Shown: positions 1-12,492, numbered from the stretch's first letter. The stretch is DNA of 64,000 nucleotides from Ottelia alismoides (GCA_037367405.1 JAZKJV010010119.1:992001-1056000), one strand, 5' to 3'. Program-made: numbers and translations. Notes: generated by a model from the letters alone, not told the origin.

Positions 1-706
1 GCTCAAGAGGGAAAACTCCTTATGTACATGCTGCACCTTGTATATATTTTCAAAAAAAAAGAAAAAAAATGCAGAATCTCCAAAAGTGGATAGGCTTGAT
101 TGAAAAGTAAAATGCCTACTGGAGTGTATATACAAATATATATAAAAAATAAGACCTTCAAAGTCAAATTTCTGTAAGCTTGCAGCTGGATGACTTTACA
201 CTAGTCATGCATTCAAGGATAGGTAGCCACACTGGATACTGTTCATTCTTTTCTCCATCTCCTCTTATTGAGCTAGTTGTACTTGATCTTAGAAGGGAAT
301 ATCCCCGCTCTTTGAGAGAAGAGTTGGTAGACCAGGGGACTAGAGTTACCTTATTGAGAGAGGTTATTTCTTTCCTACTTTTGAGACGGGGAGCTATATT
401 TCACTTACACTTTACAAGTAAAGATTCATAGTCATAAGAATTTATGTATGTAGACTTGTTCTAACCTGACTATTGAGGAGACCTGAATAGGAGTTTTGTG
501 GAACTTAGAGGTTGTTAAGTTTTAAATCCATTTTCCATTAAGATTCTGCCACATTAATAATCCAGAGGTCTAACAGAGCTCCATACTATAATTTTATAAA
601 GATAAGTTTAATACTCAAAATTGTCCTAATTTCTTTATTTTTCCTTTCTTTTTTATTTATCGACTTATTCTTTCAAATAAGTGTTTGCTAAGGGATTAGC
701 AAAGGT

Positions 707-720
707 AAAGCATAAGGGGA
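707..720 (+). other. Polypurine tract of element A
   Basis: aaagcataagggga directly precedes the LTR start TGATGAATC at 721. The equivalent site in E2 is aagtataggggga before 34023. Such tracts resist RNase H and prime plus-strand DNA synthesis. The position next to the LTR and the match to E2 are seen; the function is that of the family. Confidence 0.65.
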
Positions 721-3700
721 TGATGAATCTGCATTTCATTATTTATATTCATTTATTATATCTTAAAATCCCTTATAAAATACCTGTATATAATAATAAA
801 TCCATATTCTTACTACCTGCATCCGTGTTTAAATATTGTACATATATTATTATTTTAACCTAAAATAAATAAATAAATAAATAAATAAAAATAAAGAAAA
901 TAAAAAGATTGTATATATGTAATAGATACAGGCTAACTCGGACCCCGAGAGAAGGTCAAGACTCGACCTGATCGACCAGGAATAAAGTAAGGGGAGATAG
1001 GGTCCTTAATAAGAAAATCCAAAAAAATGTGTTCTGTAATTACTTTTCTGTGTATATTTGTAGAAATCTTACACTATTTTATTTGTACATAAATTGACCT
1101 CAAGTTAAATATTTTTCAAAACAAAAGTTGTAAAAAAAAATCTGAATAATAAAAATAATTGCAAAATAAAATCATGTACATAATAAAAGTAACCACATCT
1201 GGAAAAAGCCATAAAGCAATAATTGAAAGATCAGTTCTAGCTCCATATGAACTCAAATTATCACTTCCATTGCATTCTAAATTAAATTATCTTTAAAATG
1301 GTTGTGATTTCATATTTTTTGGAGTTAGGGTTTGAAAGACGATTTTCTTAGGTGGTTTTTGCAATTTTACTATTTATTTATTGTATATATATTTATTTTA
1401 TACATATTATATTTGTAAATAATTGTAAATATTTTTAATAATTATTTAAAATAAAAATTAAAATAAAAAATAAAATTATAAAAAACTAATTTTCTTATTT
1501 AACTGTATATAATGTACCATAGGCATATAATATATGTATATAGTTGATTTCCTTAAATAACCACCACAACAAAATAAATAATTAAATTTATTATTTAATT
1601 TAATAAAGTGATAAAAATAATTTATTAATTTTATGTAGATAATGTAATTTTATCCACCACTAACTTCTTCCCTTCTTTTCCTATTCATTCAAATTTTTAA
1701 TATTCAAATTCGAATTCAATTATTTTTTCTATTTAATTGGCTCCTCCTCCCTCATTCTCACTTGATCAATCATTGGTGAGAGGTGCCTAATATCCAAGAG
1801 CTTCTTGTTGTAGAAAAGTGCCTAGGCTCCGAGCCTTCCGGTGACAGCGAGTTGGCCATAGTCGAGGCCATTACGGTATTTTCTACTCCCACGGTGAGAT
1901 CCATTTTTTCATTTTAATCTAGGTTAATTGTAGTTTATTATTGGCATTTTTAATTTCATTATCATTTTTTAGATCATAGAACTTAATCATAGATCATTAT
2001 TCTACCACATCCGATCCATCCCCGATTCTGATTTTTCATCTCAATTTCTCAATCTATCTGCGTTCAAATTCTATCACACGCAATCTTCCAACTCCGGTCA
2101 AGCACAGTGGTCAGAGCCATAGATCCATCTCCCATTTCACCGGATCCACAACCGTTCACGTTTCTTTTTTATTTTATTTTATATCTCTTTGACTAAGCTG
2201 TTGTGCTCGAGTCGAGTTATCTTTATTTTGAGCAAGTTCACAGGAATTTGAAAAAAAATTATAAAAAATATAAATATTGCATCTACTGTTTATAAAAAAG
2301 AAAAAAAAATCTCCTGTTAAAAAAAGGAAAAATAATAATAAGGAGCAGCAGGTGCCGCCGCCGCTCATGTCCTCCGACCGAAGGTTATGCCACCACCACC
2401 AGTGGTGCCACCCAGCCAGGCCTGTTATCTAGACCACGTCACCATCTGGCCATCTCCGTCGACCATCGTCGCCGACTGTCTGGAACCACCCATCCTCCGC
2501 CGAACACAACTTGTGAGGGCGTGTGTCGCTCTCCGCCTGAAGAAGCCGCCCTCCACGAGCTCCACCAGGAGAACGCACTTCCGCCTATATCTCAGACCTC
2601 TCGACACCGACCATCCGCCTTGGCCATCTCCACCAACTAACTTCGCTGTAGGCTCGCTGCCATATCGCAACCGGCCATCCTTCGCCAGCACCCATCGTGC
2701 GAGGCCCACTTCACGCCGTCAGTATCCGTCTGACCGCCGCCCTCTGCTAACATCACAGCACCGCCATCCACCCGTCAACCCACGTTGCCGCACGTGACCA
2801 CCTCGCCGCTGACGCTCCGTCATCCATCGACAATGCTCGATTTGATTTCAAGAAGATGGAATGAATCCCCACTCGTCCCTAACTTATTTTATTAGGAAAA
2901 TTATAAGAAACAAGTTCCTTCAATTGCAATAAAGTCTAAACCAATCTCAAACACGTGCAATACGTGCGTTTTGTGGGTAAATTGTGAAATTCTCCCTCCT
3001 ATTTACTTTTATTATTTGTTTGATGCTTAAATATTAACTTTTTGAAAAGGAACCCTTGTTTTCCATACGATTTGCATGCTTCTTCTTGTTGAAATAAACA
3101 TTTTTATTTGTGAATAAATTCTCTAAATTTCAAGTTAAGTTCCTGTCACTTGTTTCTTTTTAGTTTAAATTTTGCATTGTATTTTATTTTCATTTGATAT
3201 CATTAAAAAATAAAAAACATCCTATTTTTCACTGTTTGTAATTTGAAAAATCATAAAATTCGAATATTACGTAAAAATTTCCAAAAAAATAGATTAGTAT
3301 TATTTTTGTGCATTTTATTTTCTATACAAATTTCACGCATTTACTATTTTTTAAACTAAAAAAATTACAAATTACTAAAAAATCTTAAACAAATCACATA
3401 AATTTATAGCAAAATCCAAAAAAACTGATTTCACTTCTTGTTGTAGATAATTTCTTCTAGTTTTTAGGAAAAATAAGTGCATCAACTTTTAATTTCATTT
3501 TATTTTTTTCATTGCAAAATAGTTCTGTATATTCACTGTTTTCATTATTCACTATTTTATTCATTTTAAAAATATTAAAAAAAATCTAAAAATCTCTGAA
3601 AATTACAGAAATAGTAAAAAAACATAAAAAATACAAAAAGATTTTATTTGGACATTTTTGAGCATTTTTGATATATTTGAAAAATCTAAAAAAAGCCATT

Positions 3701-4099
3701 CTCTATTTTTTATATTGCTTGTTTGATAATTATTTTCTTTAAAACTAAAAAAATTGAAAAAATAAAGCCACGAAAAATTGAAAACCAGAAAATAGAAAAC
3801 CATAAAAAATAAAAAGATAAAAATTTCACAAAAACCAAGATAGTTTGCATTTGAATTTCCTTTCTCTTTTAATTGATTTTTCAATTATTAAAATAACCCT
3901 CAGGAATTGTAGCCTCCTTGAGTTCGATCCTGTTGCTATACAGATTAATTAAATAACCAAAATTCTCTTACTACACAATTTTGTAATTACTTCAGCTTGA
4001 GAAGAAAAAAATAAATTTTTATTGCGGGATTCTTTGGGTTACAATGACAATTGCACATTTATTTCTTCTAATTTAAAACCCAAAAAATCTCGTTCATCA
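721..4099 (+). repeat. 3' LTR of element A
   Basis: This long terminal repeat of about 3.4 kb is AT-rich at both ends with a GC-rich core (about 2340-2830). It aligns along almost its whole length, as reverse complement, with the 5' LTR of E1 (19419-19135 plus 11761 to about 8650), giving a large inverted repeat in the window. Landmarks shared with E1 are the AAAT run near 861-895, a block at 935-1005, the segment 1760-1920 and a block around 3895-3950. The right boundary is estimated from the ending ttcatca at 4093-4099, where sequence of a different LTR begins. The 136-codon ORF at 2387-2797 is proline/arginine-rich and not conserved in the partner, so I do not call it a gene. Confidence 0.7.
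861..895. repeat. (AAAT)n microsatellite
   Basis: A run of AAAT units lies inside the LTR of element A. The matching stretch of the E1 LTR (reverse strand, about 19255-19280) has a shorter AAAT run, so the repeat predates both copies and has changed in length. Confidence 0.8.
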
Positions 4100-5583
4100 G
4101 TCACCAAAGGCAGAAAATGGCAAGGCTTGGAATTTGGAGGATCAGTTAGTTAAACTAGATTGGAGAAGTGTTAGTTGTGTGGCTGGCCGATCTTCTGATC
4201 AATAAATAGATTGATCGAGATGGAGTTGGTTAGAATGTAAGGATGGGCAAATAGGAAGGATGTTAGGAGTGTGGAATGGTGGGGTGAGATTGGGTTTTGG
4301 ATGTAAGGTGCGACGTGAAGAATTAGGTGAAGTAGTGTAGTTAGAACAAACTCCAGTCGCTACGTCTCGAGGAAGAAGCTCCAGGTGCTGACACGTGTCA
4401 ACACCTAGTAGGTCAAGACTTAATAAAATATTAAATAATAAATAATGTTATTTGAAATAGGAATATAAATAAAAAATATTAATAAATTAATTAATAAGTT
4501 ATTCTATAATATATTTTTACAAATAATAATTACTTGATGAAATATAAATATAATATTATTAAATAGGTATACATAATACTTGATAAATAGATATTGTATT
4601 TTTAATTTAATTATTAAATATATAACATCTTAATTTTATATTTTATTAATGATTAGAATAATAAAAATGGTATATGTGAGTTTCTTTAGATTTTAATAAA
4701 TTAATTTAAGTATCTAAATAAACATAAGTATAAACGATACAAGTCAAATTTTATTTATAAATTAGGTGATTTATTAAATAATTAAATAGTGTCAAAAAAT
4801 TCATAAATAATTCATGGATAAAACACAAGATCAAGAAAATAATTAAAAATTATAAAATTATTAAAATTATAAATAATGTGTTTTTAAGGAAATAAATAGC
4901 CATAAACCAAGTTCTCATTAGGTCCCAAAACTGACTTTTTGCAACGAACTCCGACTTTAGTGAATTCACCTTCATTAATTATAGAATTTTATGAACTTTA
5001 AAAATGAGTAGAGTGAAATTGGAGTTCACATGAGAAAGTTATGATGTTCAGAACTTGAGAAATTGGCAAATTGAAAGTTGGATTTCTAGCATATATACAA
5101 GATAATATTTTTAACTTATTTATATATATTTTTATACATTTTTAGAAATAAATAGGAGAAGAGTTTGGTGAAAAATATATACAATTGAATTAATAAAAAA
5201 TTGATGAAGGTTTGATAATTATATGATTAATTAATGAATATAGTGTAGAATGTATAAAGAATTCTTTTTATGGTTTTCATCCTTACATCCCCCTAATTAT
5301 TTGTTTATCGACCAATCCGTGCTGACTTGGTCTCGGAGGTTAGGTTATATAAATATATCTTGCTGCTATATTTATATTTTATAAGTCATATTATGCATAT
5401 ATAAATATTTACAATCTGCCTTCTTTTTGTTTTCTTTATTTTTATTCTTTGATTTATTTACATGTTTTAATGTATAAATAACATTTTTATTCGTGAATGT
5501 TGTTTTGATAAATGATGAAATTTAATGAATATTTACATGTATTTGTCAAGGGTTTTAAGACAAAATGCAGAAAGAATGGTAAT
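4100..5583 (-). repeat. 3' LTR-like fragment of E1, cut by element A
   Basis: Read on the minus strand this begins next to the RNase H remnant and carries LTR landmarks: an AT-rich start, a block at 5280-5345 matching 19137-19200 of the E1 5' LTR, and a block at 4900-5060 similar to E2 LTR positions 22690-22815. A CACGTG-centred palindrome lies at 4385-4407. It breaks at the edge of element A; the remainder would lie left of the window. It contains no coding sequence I can support. Confidence 0.55.
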
Positions 5584-5593
5584 GAATCATGGA

Positions 5594-6175
5594 TTAATAA
5601 AAAATCCACCGAAGAAGACATGCCTTCACATCCTTCTTTTCCATTAAGTACCGAATAGTTGTGTGATTATTGTAGATTGTCACCCTAGAGGCCAAAATAT
5701 ATGACACAAACTTCTTAAGGGCCCATACTACATCGAGCATTTCCTTTTTAGTCACGGTGTAGTTCTTCTGTGTAGGGTCTAGTACTTTGCTCATGTAGTT
5801 GATCGCAAATGGGATCCCCTCTCGTCGTTGTCCTAACACAACTCCTATGGAAAAATCTAAAGTGTAAGTCATGATTTCAAAGGGGAGAAAGTAGTCGGGA
5901 GCTTTTAGGATAGGCATTGTACAAATCTTCATCCTCAAGATCTCAAAGGCCTCCAGACACCTGTGATCTACAATGAACTCTGTGTCTTTCCCTAAGAGCT
6001 TAGTCAGTAGGCAGGCAATGTTTGAAAAATCTTGAATGAATCTCCTGTAAAATCCAACAAGAACTAGAAATGACCTCACTGACTTCACATTGGTAGGTGG
6101 ATCGAGTTTATTGATCACCTCCACCTTGGTAGGGTCAACCTCCATTCCCCTTTTGGAGATGATGTGCCCCAACAC
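5594..6175 (-). pseudogene. RT connection/RNase H remnant of E1 pol
   Basis: A 193-codon open frame matches the E2 polymerase from the block [12 protein letters not shown] through RNase H. It would form the end of the reverse transcriptase and the RNase H that removes template RNA. Visible motifs are [22 protein letters not shown] and [10 protein letters not shown]. The first RNase H catalytic aspartate is lost: E2 has MTDASD where E1 has MTYTLD. The frame stops at RWIFY, a few bases before LTR-like sequence begins, so the RNase H tail and all of integrase are absent. This gene cannot be functional. Confidence 0.85.
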
Positions 6176-6181
6176 GATACC

Positions 6182-7080
6182 CTACGTCACTATAAAGTTA
6201 CTCTTCTCCAATGAGAGTAATAGATTCACCTCCCTACACCGCCTGAGGACTCGGTCCAAGTGCGCTAAACATGTATCAAAGGAATCACCATGGACCGAGA
6301 TGTCATCCATGAAAACTTCCAGGAAATCTCCCACCATCTCGGCAAATACGACGATCATGCACTGATGAAATGTGCCCAGGGCATTGCAAAGTCTAAATGG
6401 CATGCGCCCGAATGCATAACTGTCGAATGGACATGTGAATGTGGTCTTTTCATGGTCCTCCAGGGCTATAGATAACTGGTTATAGCCAGAGTACCTGTCA
6501 ATAAAATAGAAGAACATTTTCCCTATGAGTCTCTCCAAGATCTGATCAATGAATGACAAGGGAAAGTGGTCTTTCTTAGTCGCATCATTCAAGTGCCTGT
6601 AGTCAACACAGACGTGCCACTACGTGGATACTCGTGGTGTGATCTCTATCCCCTTCTCATTAGTGACCATCTGAATTCCCAACTTCTCCAGACAATATTA
6701 AGTGAGGCCACCCACTTGGAGTAAAAAATAGGGTATATAAACCTTGCTTTCCACCATTTCTCAGTCTCATTGTTCACTACTTCCCGTAGATTGGGGTTAA
6801 GTCTCCTCTAAAACTCAAGGGAAGCACTCACATTATCCTCAGTAAAAATGTGGTGCGAGCACAGAGCGGGGTTGATCGCCACGAGATTCGATACTGTCCA
6901 GTCTATTGCTTTACGGTTCCTCTCTAAGACCTCTAACAACCTAGACTCCTATTCTAAAGTCAAGTCCGAGCTAATGATAATAGGATATCTCTCTTTGGGT
7001 CTCGTAAGAAAGGTGAACTTTTGTGTAGGAGGTAGTGATTTCTGTTCTGTCAATGTGGTGTCATAAAGCAAATTTGGTTG
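6182..7080 (-). pseudogene. Reverse transcriptase remnant of E1 pol
   Basis: The minus strand carries an Athila-type reverse transcriptase broken by stops and frameshifts. The longest open part (6592-6182, 136 codons) holds [35 protein letters not shown] and the polymerase box FMDD at its residues 94-97, so the two catalytic aspartates remain. Upstream (about 7060-6640) lie scattered matches to the E2 fingers region, such as ESRLLEVLERNRKAI and RRLNPNLREVV, with stops between them. Confidence 0.82.
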
Positions 7081-7125
7081 AACTAAATATCAATCTGGTT
7101 GCATGCTGCATGAAGGTAAGCTCAA

Positions 7126-7344
7126 TCATGTAGTACTTGCCACCAACTCAGTAGTATCAGGAATCAGATCGTTAAAGATATCCGTGCAATCGATAAAAGC
7201 CACGTCCAACTCGTCATTTATGTCCCATGATTGTTCCGAAGAGGATGGAACTGATAGATCCAAATGTGTCTCTATGTCATCATGGGAATAGGTAGTTTCA
7301 TCTCTCACTAAATCAGGCAACACGTGGCAAAGTGCGTCATGCAC
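7126..7344 (-). pseudogene. Protease-RT linker remnant of E1 pol
   Basis: A 72-codon frame parallels E2 29070-29290: both have a short acidic stretch beginning near an ALCHVLP/AVCEMLP motif and ending LVASTT. I know no enzymatic role for this segment. It is useful here mainly because it shows E1 and E2 are the same family and that the order protease-linker-RT is kept. Confidence 0.65.
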
Positions 7345-7596
7345 TATGTCCTTTCCAAATGAAAGATACTCGCTCTGTCTTTAAGGAACCTGTCTCCAAA
7401 TCCCAATGATGCTAATCATTCTACAATCTACCTTTGAAGATGAGTACTCTGTGCTATTCTCTGAATGGGGTCGCTGACACATGGTTTGCTTCATCTCAAG
7501 GTTCACTTCTCCGCTTGGAGAATGGAACTTCATCATCCCCATACAATAATCGAAAGATATGCCTACGGTCCTAAGGAAGGGCCTCCTAAAAATGAT

Positions 7597-7970
7597 CTAA
7601 AATTCTCTCCATTGAGTGGGGGTCACCATGTCCAAGATTGTGAAGTCAACCTGATAGTCCTTCCCCTCAATCGAGATAACGACATTCTTCACTTCTCCCT
7701 TAGGCTTCTTTATTGAGAGATCTACGGATTGGAGTAAAGCTCTAGATCTATGAAGTGGTCCCAACTCCAATATATGACATAATACCAAGGGAAGAAGATT
7801 GATAGACAAACTATTATCTAAGAGTGTGCGTGCAAACGCAACATCGTCGATACAACTCTCCATGAAGTGAGTACCCATGTCTCTCTTTTTCCTTGGTAAT
7901 TGTTGACTCTAGAGACAATAGGCTGTGGCTACTGACAAGACGCGAGTCTTCACATATTCATTTGATTTCT
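7597..7970 (-). pseudogene. Aspartic protease remnant of E1 pol
   Basis: A 93-codon frame from 7878, with a further in-phase match upstream to about 7970, aligns with the protease of E2. Retroviral-type proteases cut Gag-Pol and use an Asp-Thr/Ser-Gly triad. Here the triad position reads D-N-S (residues 21-23 of the 7878 frame) in the context TLLDNSLSINLLP; E2 has D-N-G. The glycine is lost, so activity is unlikely. The preceding block LPRKKRDMG matches E2. The sequence just upstream is leader, so gag is deleted. Confidence 0.75.
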
Positions 7971-8039
7971 TCCTGCTAACCTTAGTAGGTTATTTCTAGA
8001 ATGCAACATGGTTAGCCACAATCTGCTCAATTCACTCCT

Positions 8040-8650
8040 AACTTTTGAGTTTTGGTTGTCACTTGAAATATAATATGAAAACAACAATACACGCCTATCG
8101 TTCAGTCCCAATTTCCTTCAATCCAAGAGTTATAAAAATCAGGGAGGATACATAAATCAGAATGCAAACGAGAAACTATAATGCATGCTCAAAAGAAGGT
8201 ATTCTTACAATGACTCACAATACTCTCCATGTCTTATGCATAACTAAATTTTAAATTTACGCTAAATGGATCGAGAAAATCACACCTAAACACGATACTA
8301 TTGGTGGGGAAGAAGTTAATTAAAATTTGGCAAAGTAGTACGTGTTTATGTGTGTCTCATTATGAATTTTATGAGATAGTGAATCTTCTAAGATGTGTGG
8401 ACTAAATTACGAAGGGCACATACAAATTTGAATTTATACTACTGTATGCGTGTCATAATTTCACCATTCAAGTTGAGAACAACTCTCGACACAACCACAC
8501 CACATAGAAAAAAGTAATGTCCAGTCTTTTTGTACACGTGCGAGCTCCCAAATGAGAGCCACTAGAAATAAGAAATTACCTAATTATTACAATCAATAAC
8601 AAAAATAATGGTACTAATTTAAATAATTATCTAATTGGCTAAGTTTTGAG
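8040..8650 (-). other. Leader (5' UTR) of E1 between LTR and deleted gag
   Basis: Read on the minus strand this matches the leaders of E2 (24870-25350) and E3 (61364-61800): a block around gagctcgcacgtgtac, later tagtttctcgtttgcattc, then aaattgggactgaacgatag. I could not find an intact tRNA-Asp primer site at the LTR edge; it is mutated or lost. Confidence 0.6.
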
Positions 8651-11600
8651 AGGTACTCTTTGAGGATTGGTTATTATTGATATAAAGTTGTCGTTGCGAT
8701 CCCCAAAATTCCTGGCTCAAATAAACAAATTTATATTATTTTTCTTCTCAATCCAATAATTAATTACAAGAATAATAAAGAGAGATAAATTTTTGTTACT
8801 TATTTACCTGTATAGCTAACATGATCGAACTCAGGGAGGCTACAATTCCCGAGGGTTATACAAATAATCGACAGAAAAATCAATTAAGGGAAAAGGAATC
8901 TCAATTGCAAACTATCTTGATTTTTTTGTCTTTTAAAATGTTTTAAATTTTCTTTTATTTCTATTTTTTATTCTCTGATTTTCAAATTTTTGATGAATTT
9001 TATTTTTTATTTTTTATTTTCAAAAATATGATTTTCTAAACAAATTCATGCACGAAAGAAATGCAAAATATTTTTTGATTTTTCACATATAATAATAATG
9101 CTCAAAGATATCCCAAGAAAATATTTTTTTGTTTTTATGATTTTTTACTATTTTTGTCATATTTTGGAGATTTTTAGATTTATTTAGGAATTTTAGAATG
9201 AATAAAAATAGGGGAAAATGCAAACAGTGAACAAACATGACAATTTCACAATTTAAAAATATGAAATGAAATCAAAAATTTCTAAAATTATTTTTAGTAA
9301 AAATTAGAGGAAATTATCTACAAACAGGAACTTAAATAACATTTTTTTTATTTTTTTAAAATTTTATATGATTTTTAAGGATTTTTAGTATTTTGCATTT
9401 TTTAGGTTTTATAAATAATTAATGCATAAAAATTGGATTGAAAGTAAAACACAACAAAAGAAAATTAATCTATTTTTTGGAATTTTTGACACAATATGTG
9501 AATTTTTATGATTTTTCAAAGTTAAAACAGGGAAATATGCTATGCTTTTAATTTTTTAATAACAGAAAATGATGAAAAAATGCAATAAAAAAATATATTA
9601 TAAAGTGACACACATCAAAAGAATAACATGATTTTTGCAAAATTTATTGACCAACAAAAGTATTTATTTCATTGATAAAAAGCACGAAAAATGGTCTGTA
9701 ACACGGGGACTGAAACGTAATTTCTATAAAGATTTATAACCCAAAATTAATAAGAAATACATAAAGGAAAAAAATCGTAAATTACCTAATGATATGCATG
9801 CAAAGCACGTGCTTGAAGGTCTAGTAAGGGCCTCTTTGTGATATTTGAAACTTCTAGGGGAGAAGTGTAATTTTTTTTCAAATTCTTTTTTTTAATCCCC
9901 TTAAGATTTATCGTTTGGGGGACTTCGTTTCGAAGCCAAAGTAGGGGGAATACAAAGCGGAGCTGCCTCCGTCGTTCCTCTCTCCCAATAGGAGGCGGGC
10001 TGTGGAGATCTGCGCGCGGGGGTGGCGATGGTGTGCACGTGCAGCATGGCCGTCAGACGGTGATGTTGGTGAAGCTTCGCTAAGTTGGGGGGGAGGCTCC
10101 ACGCGATCTCCAGGCAGAGTGGGTGGCGGTGGGATGATGATGTTGTTGCTGAGAGCCTCACGCGAGTGATGGCTTTAAGGTAGGAACGATGGTGAGAGGG
10201 TGCGGCGGGGCGACACACGCCCCGAAGCGGCAAGGTACTTCTGGCAGATATGGATGGGCAGTGGCATGATGGCCGACAAGCGGAGATGGTGCGGTTGATC
10301 CAGGAGGCGGTGCGATGGTGCGGCAGGCATCGTGTGGTGAAGGCGGTGAAGGGAGGCGGTCGCCGTTGGTGGGATGAGAGGTGGCGCCTTTAGCGCGGCC
10401 CCCCTTTTTTTATTTTTGTAAAAACTGTAATAGAAAAAAAAAACTTTTTAAAAAAAATAGAAACAACAAAAATCCTTTTTATATATTTTTTTTCTTTTAT
10501 CCTGCAAAATAAATGTTAGAAGAAAAAAACTATGTATTTTTCTAATTTTTTATTTATAAACAAATTAGGATGTGAGCATAAAGGCTAAATCCCAAAATAA
10601 AAATAGGATACGTGAATGTGGATCCGGTGAAAAATGAAGAATGGATCTAGATCTCCGGCCACCGTACGCAGTCGGAGGTGGTAGATTATGTGAGATAGAA
10701 CGTGAAAGTGGAGAGATCGAGAATGTGAGATGAAAAATCGAGTCGGATTTCGAATTTTTGAGGAATGATTGACTACGATTAAGATCTATGAATTAAAAAA
10801 TGGCAATAAAAATAAAGGCGTGAAAATCATACTAAGATTAACCTAGTTTAGAAACGAAAAAAAATGGATCTCACCTTAGGAGCGGAAAAGACCATAATCG
10901 TCTCGACGAAGGTCGATTCGTTGTAACCGGATGGCTCAAAGGCTAGGCACCCACCTACGATAAGATGACTCTCAGAGAATAGGGCTCCTCTCACTAAAGA
11001 TTGATCAAGTTGAAATGAGGGATAGGGAGCCATATTAATAGATAAAGGAATGGAGTTTGAATTTCAAAAATTTGAATGAAGATAAGAAATAAGAGAATAT
11101 TTTGGAATGAGATAAAGACTGGAAAGGATTAGTGTTAAAATTATTTACAAAAAATAAAAATTTTTAGTATTTTCGTCACTTTATTAAATAGAATAATAAA
11201 TGTTAATTTTTTTATTTTTTGTGTTGATATTTAAGAATATCAACACAAACATATACTATATACATATGGTACATTATATACATAGTTAAATAAGGAAATT
11301 AATTTTTTTGTTGTAAAAATTTATAAATATTTATTTATATTATTATTTTTTATTTTAAATAATTAATAAAATATTTACAAATACAATATGTACAAATTAA
11401 CAGTAAATTACACAAACCACCCCATAAAAATTATTTTTCAACTGTAACTCCAAAAATTATGAAATCACAACCATTCTAAAGATAATTTAATTTAGAATAC
11501 AATGGAAGTGAGTTTGATTTAATTCGATAGAACCGAAATTGGTCTTTCAATTGTATCTTTACGGCTTTTTCCAAGTGTGGTTGCTTTTATTCTGTACAAG

Positions 11601-11761
11601 ATTTTATTTTGCAAACATTTTTATTATTTAGAAAATATTTTTATTTACAAATTTTATTTTGAAAATTATTTAATTTTATTCAATTTATGTACAAATAAAA
11701 TAGTGTAAGTATACAAATATTTACAACACACATTTTTTGAATTTTCTGATTAAGGACCCTA
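8650..11761 (-). repeat. 5' LTR of E1, distal part
   Basis: The minus strand is the reverse-complement partner of 1006-4060 in element A. It has a GC-rich core (about 9900-10390) and AT-rich flanks. The distal boundary near 8650 is estimated from the end of the match. ORFs in the core (for example 9901-10233, minus) differ between the two copies and are not called genes. The first part of the LTR continues beyond the nested Tekay-type element at 19135-19419. Confidence 0.72.
11757..11761. repeat. Left target-site duplication of the Tekay-type element
   Basis: CCCTA here matches CCCTA at 19135-19139. The uninterrupted sequence in element A (about 1000-1010, reverse strand) has one copy within ggaccctatctcc, which confirms the insertion point. 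Confidence 0.88.
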
Positions 11762-12474
11762 TATAAAGCCATGAATTTGGCATTACTCGGATCCTGTATC
11801 ATAAGATCCGACTCATCAAGAGAAAACCAACGGAATTTGTTTCGTGTGAATCAGACTTTATTTCGATTTGTTATGATTTTCGGAAGAAAGAGAAGTAAGG
11901 AGGGTTAAGACATCATTAACCCAAAATGATTGTCATTAGGACTAATTAAGAATGATTAAAGAAACTAATGACGGATTAAAATCCACTAATGATCATTAGC
12001 AAACACTAATCAATAGTTAGCAAAAGATAAGCATAAGCCATGAAAGTTAAATCACGATTAGTGAAAGTTAATCACGATTTGTGTTAATTAAGCGTCATTA
12101 GTAAATCTAGAGTCCCATGGAATGTTCTAACTTAAGTCCTAAGTTTCAGATAAGTTTTGGCCAAAACCATGGGCCGCTAACCGCGGTTAAGGGCTAAACC
12201 ATGGTTTACTAACCATGGTTAGCGGTTTTCTAGAGACTATAAATACCCCCCTACCCATTCATTCTCTACGATTTCCAATACCACCACCACCACCCTAAGG
12301 GCTAGGGTTGAGAGGTCGGGAGGAGGAGTGAGAGGCATGGAAAGAGAGCCAGCGAAGTGCTGCCAGGAGAACGAGGAGGAGGAAGGTATGATCCTCTCTT
12401 AGTTTTCTTCGTAAGCTAGGCATTCAATTCACCCTCTTTTCTTCGAAGTTTTGTTCTTGATTCATCTTTCGACA
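11762..12474 (+). repeat. 5' LTR of Tekay-type element, internally deleted
   Basis: It aligns with the first part of the 3' LTR (16354-17068) and then lacks about 2.06 kb, rejoining only at the last few bases (gaca, as at 19131-19134). It opens TATAAAG where the 3' copy opens TGTAAAG, so the canonical TG terminus is mutated. The U3 part has a TATA box at 12238-12245 and repeated ccatggtt palindromes at 12165-12225. Confidence 0.85.
12238..12245 (+). promoter_or_regulatory. TATA box in Tekay-type 5' LTR
   Basis: TATAAATA is followed by a C-rich stretch. The same box and context occur at 16841-16848 in the 3' LTR. Transcription would be expected to start about 30 bases downstream; the start site itself is inferred. 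Confidence 0.65.
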
Positions 12475-12477
12475 GAT

Positions 12478-12492
12478 TGGTATCTGATCCCG
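12478..12492 (+). other. Degenerate initiator-Met tRNA primer-binding site
   Basis: tggtatctgatccc lies three bases after the 5' LTR end. It keeps the first seven bases of the usual plant initiator-Met primer site but has substitutions afterwards; compare the intact site of F at 49405-49417. Confidence 0.7.

Larger units (their letters stand above)
1..4099 (+). mobile_element. Athila-type LTR retrotransposon, 3' end only (element A)
   Basis: Bases 1-720 are the untranslated 3' part of an internal region and 721 to about 4099 is its 3' LTR; the rest lies left of the window. Bases 505-575 (a block around ctgccacattaataatccag) match the region just before the 3' LTR of E2 (33845-33915). A polypurine tract abuts an LTR that opens TGATGAATC, as the related LTRs here do. 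I recognise no protein in 1-720; an 83-codon ORF at 180-431 has no family I know. The element appears to sit inside the minus-strand 3' LTR of E1, whose sequence starts immediately to the right. Confidence 0.72.

Noticed and set aside
2387..2797. 136-codon proline/arginine-rich ORF
   Set aside because: It lies in the GC-rich core of an LTR; the partner LTR of E1 (9900-10400) does not keep the frame, and an overlapping ORF exists on the other strand. Composition explains it.
721..11761. One giant palindrome or foldback transposon
   Set aside because: The two arms belong to different LTR elements in opposite orientation, with a polypurine tract before one and a leader after the other.
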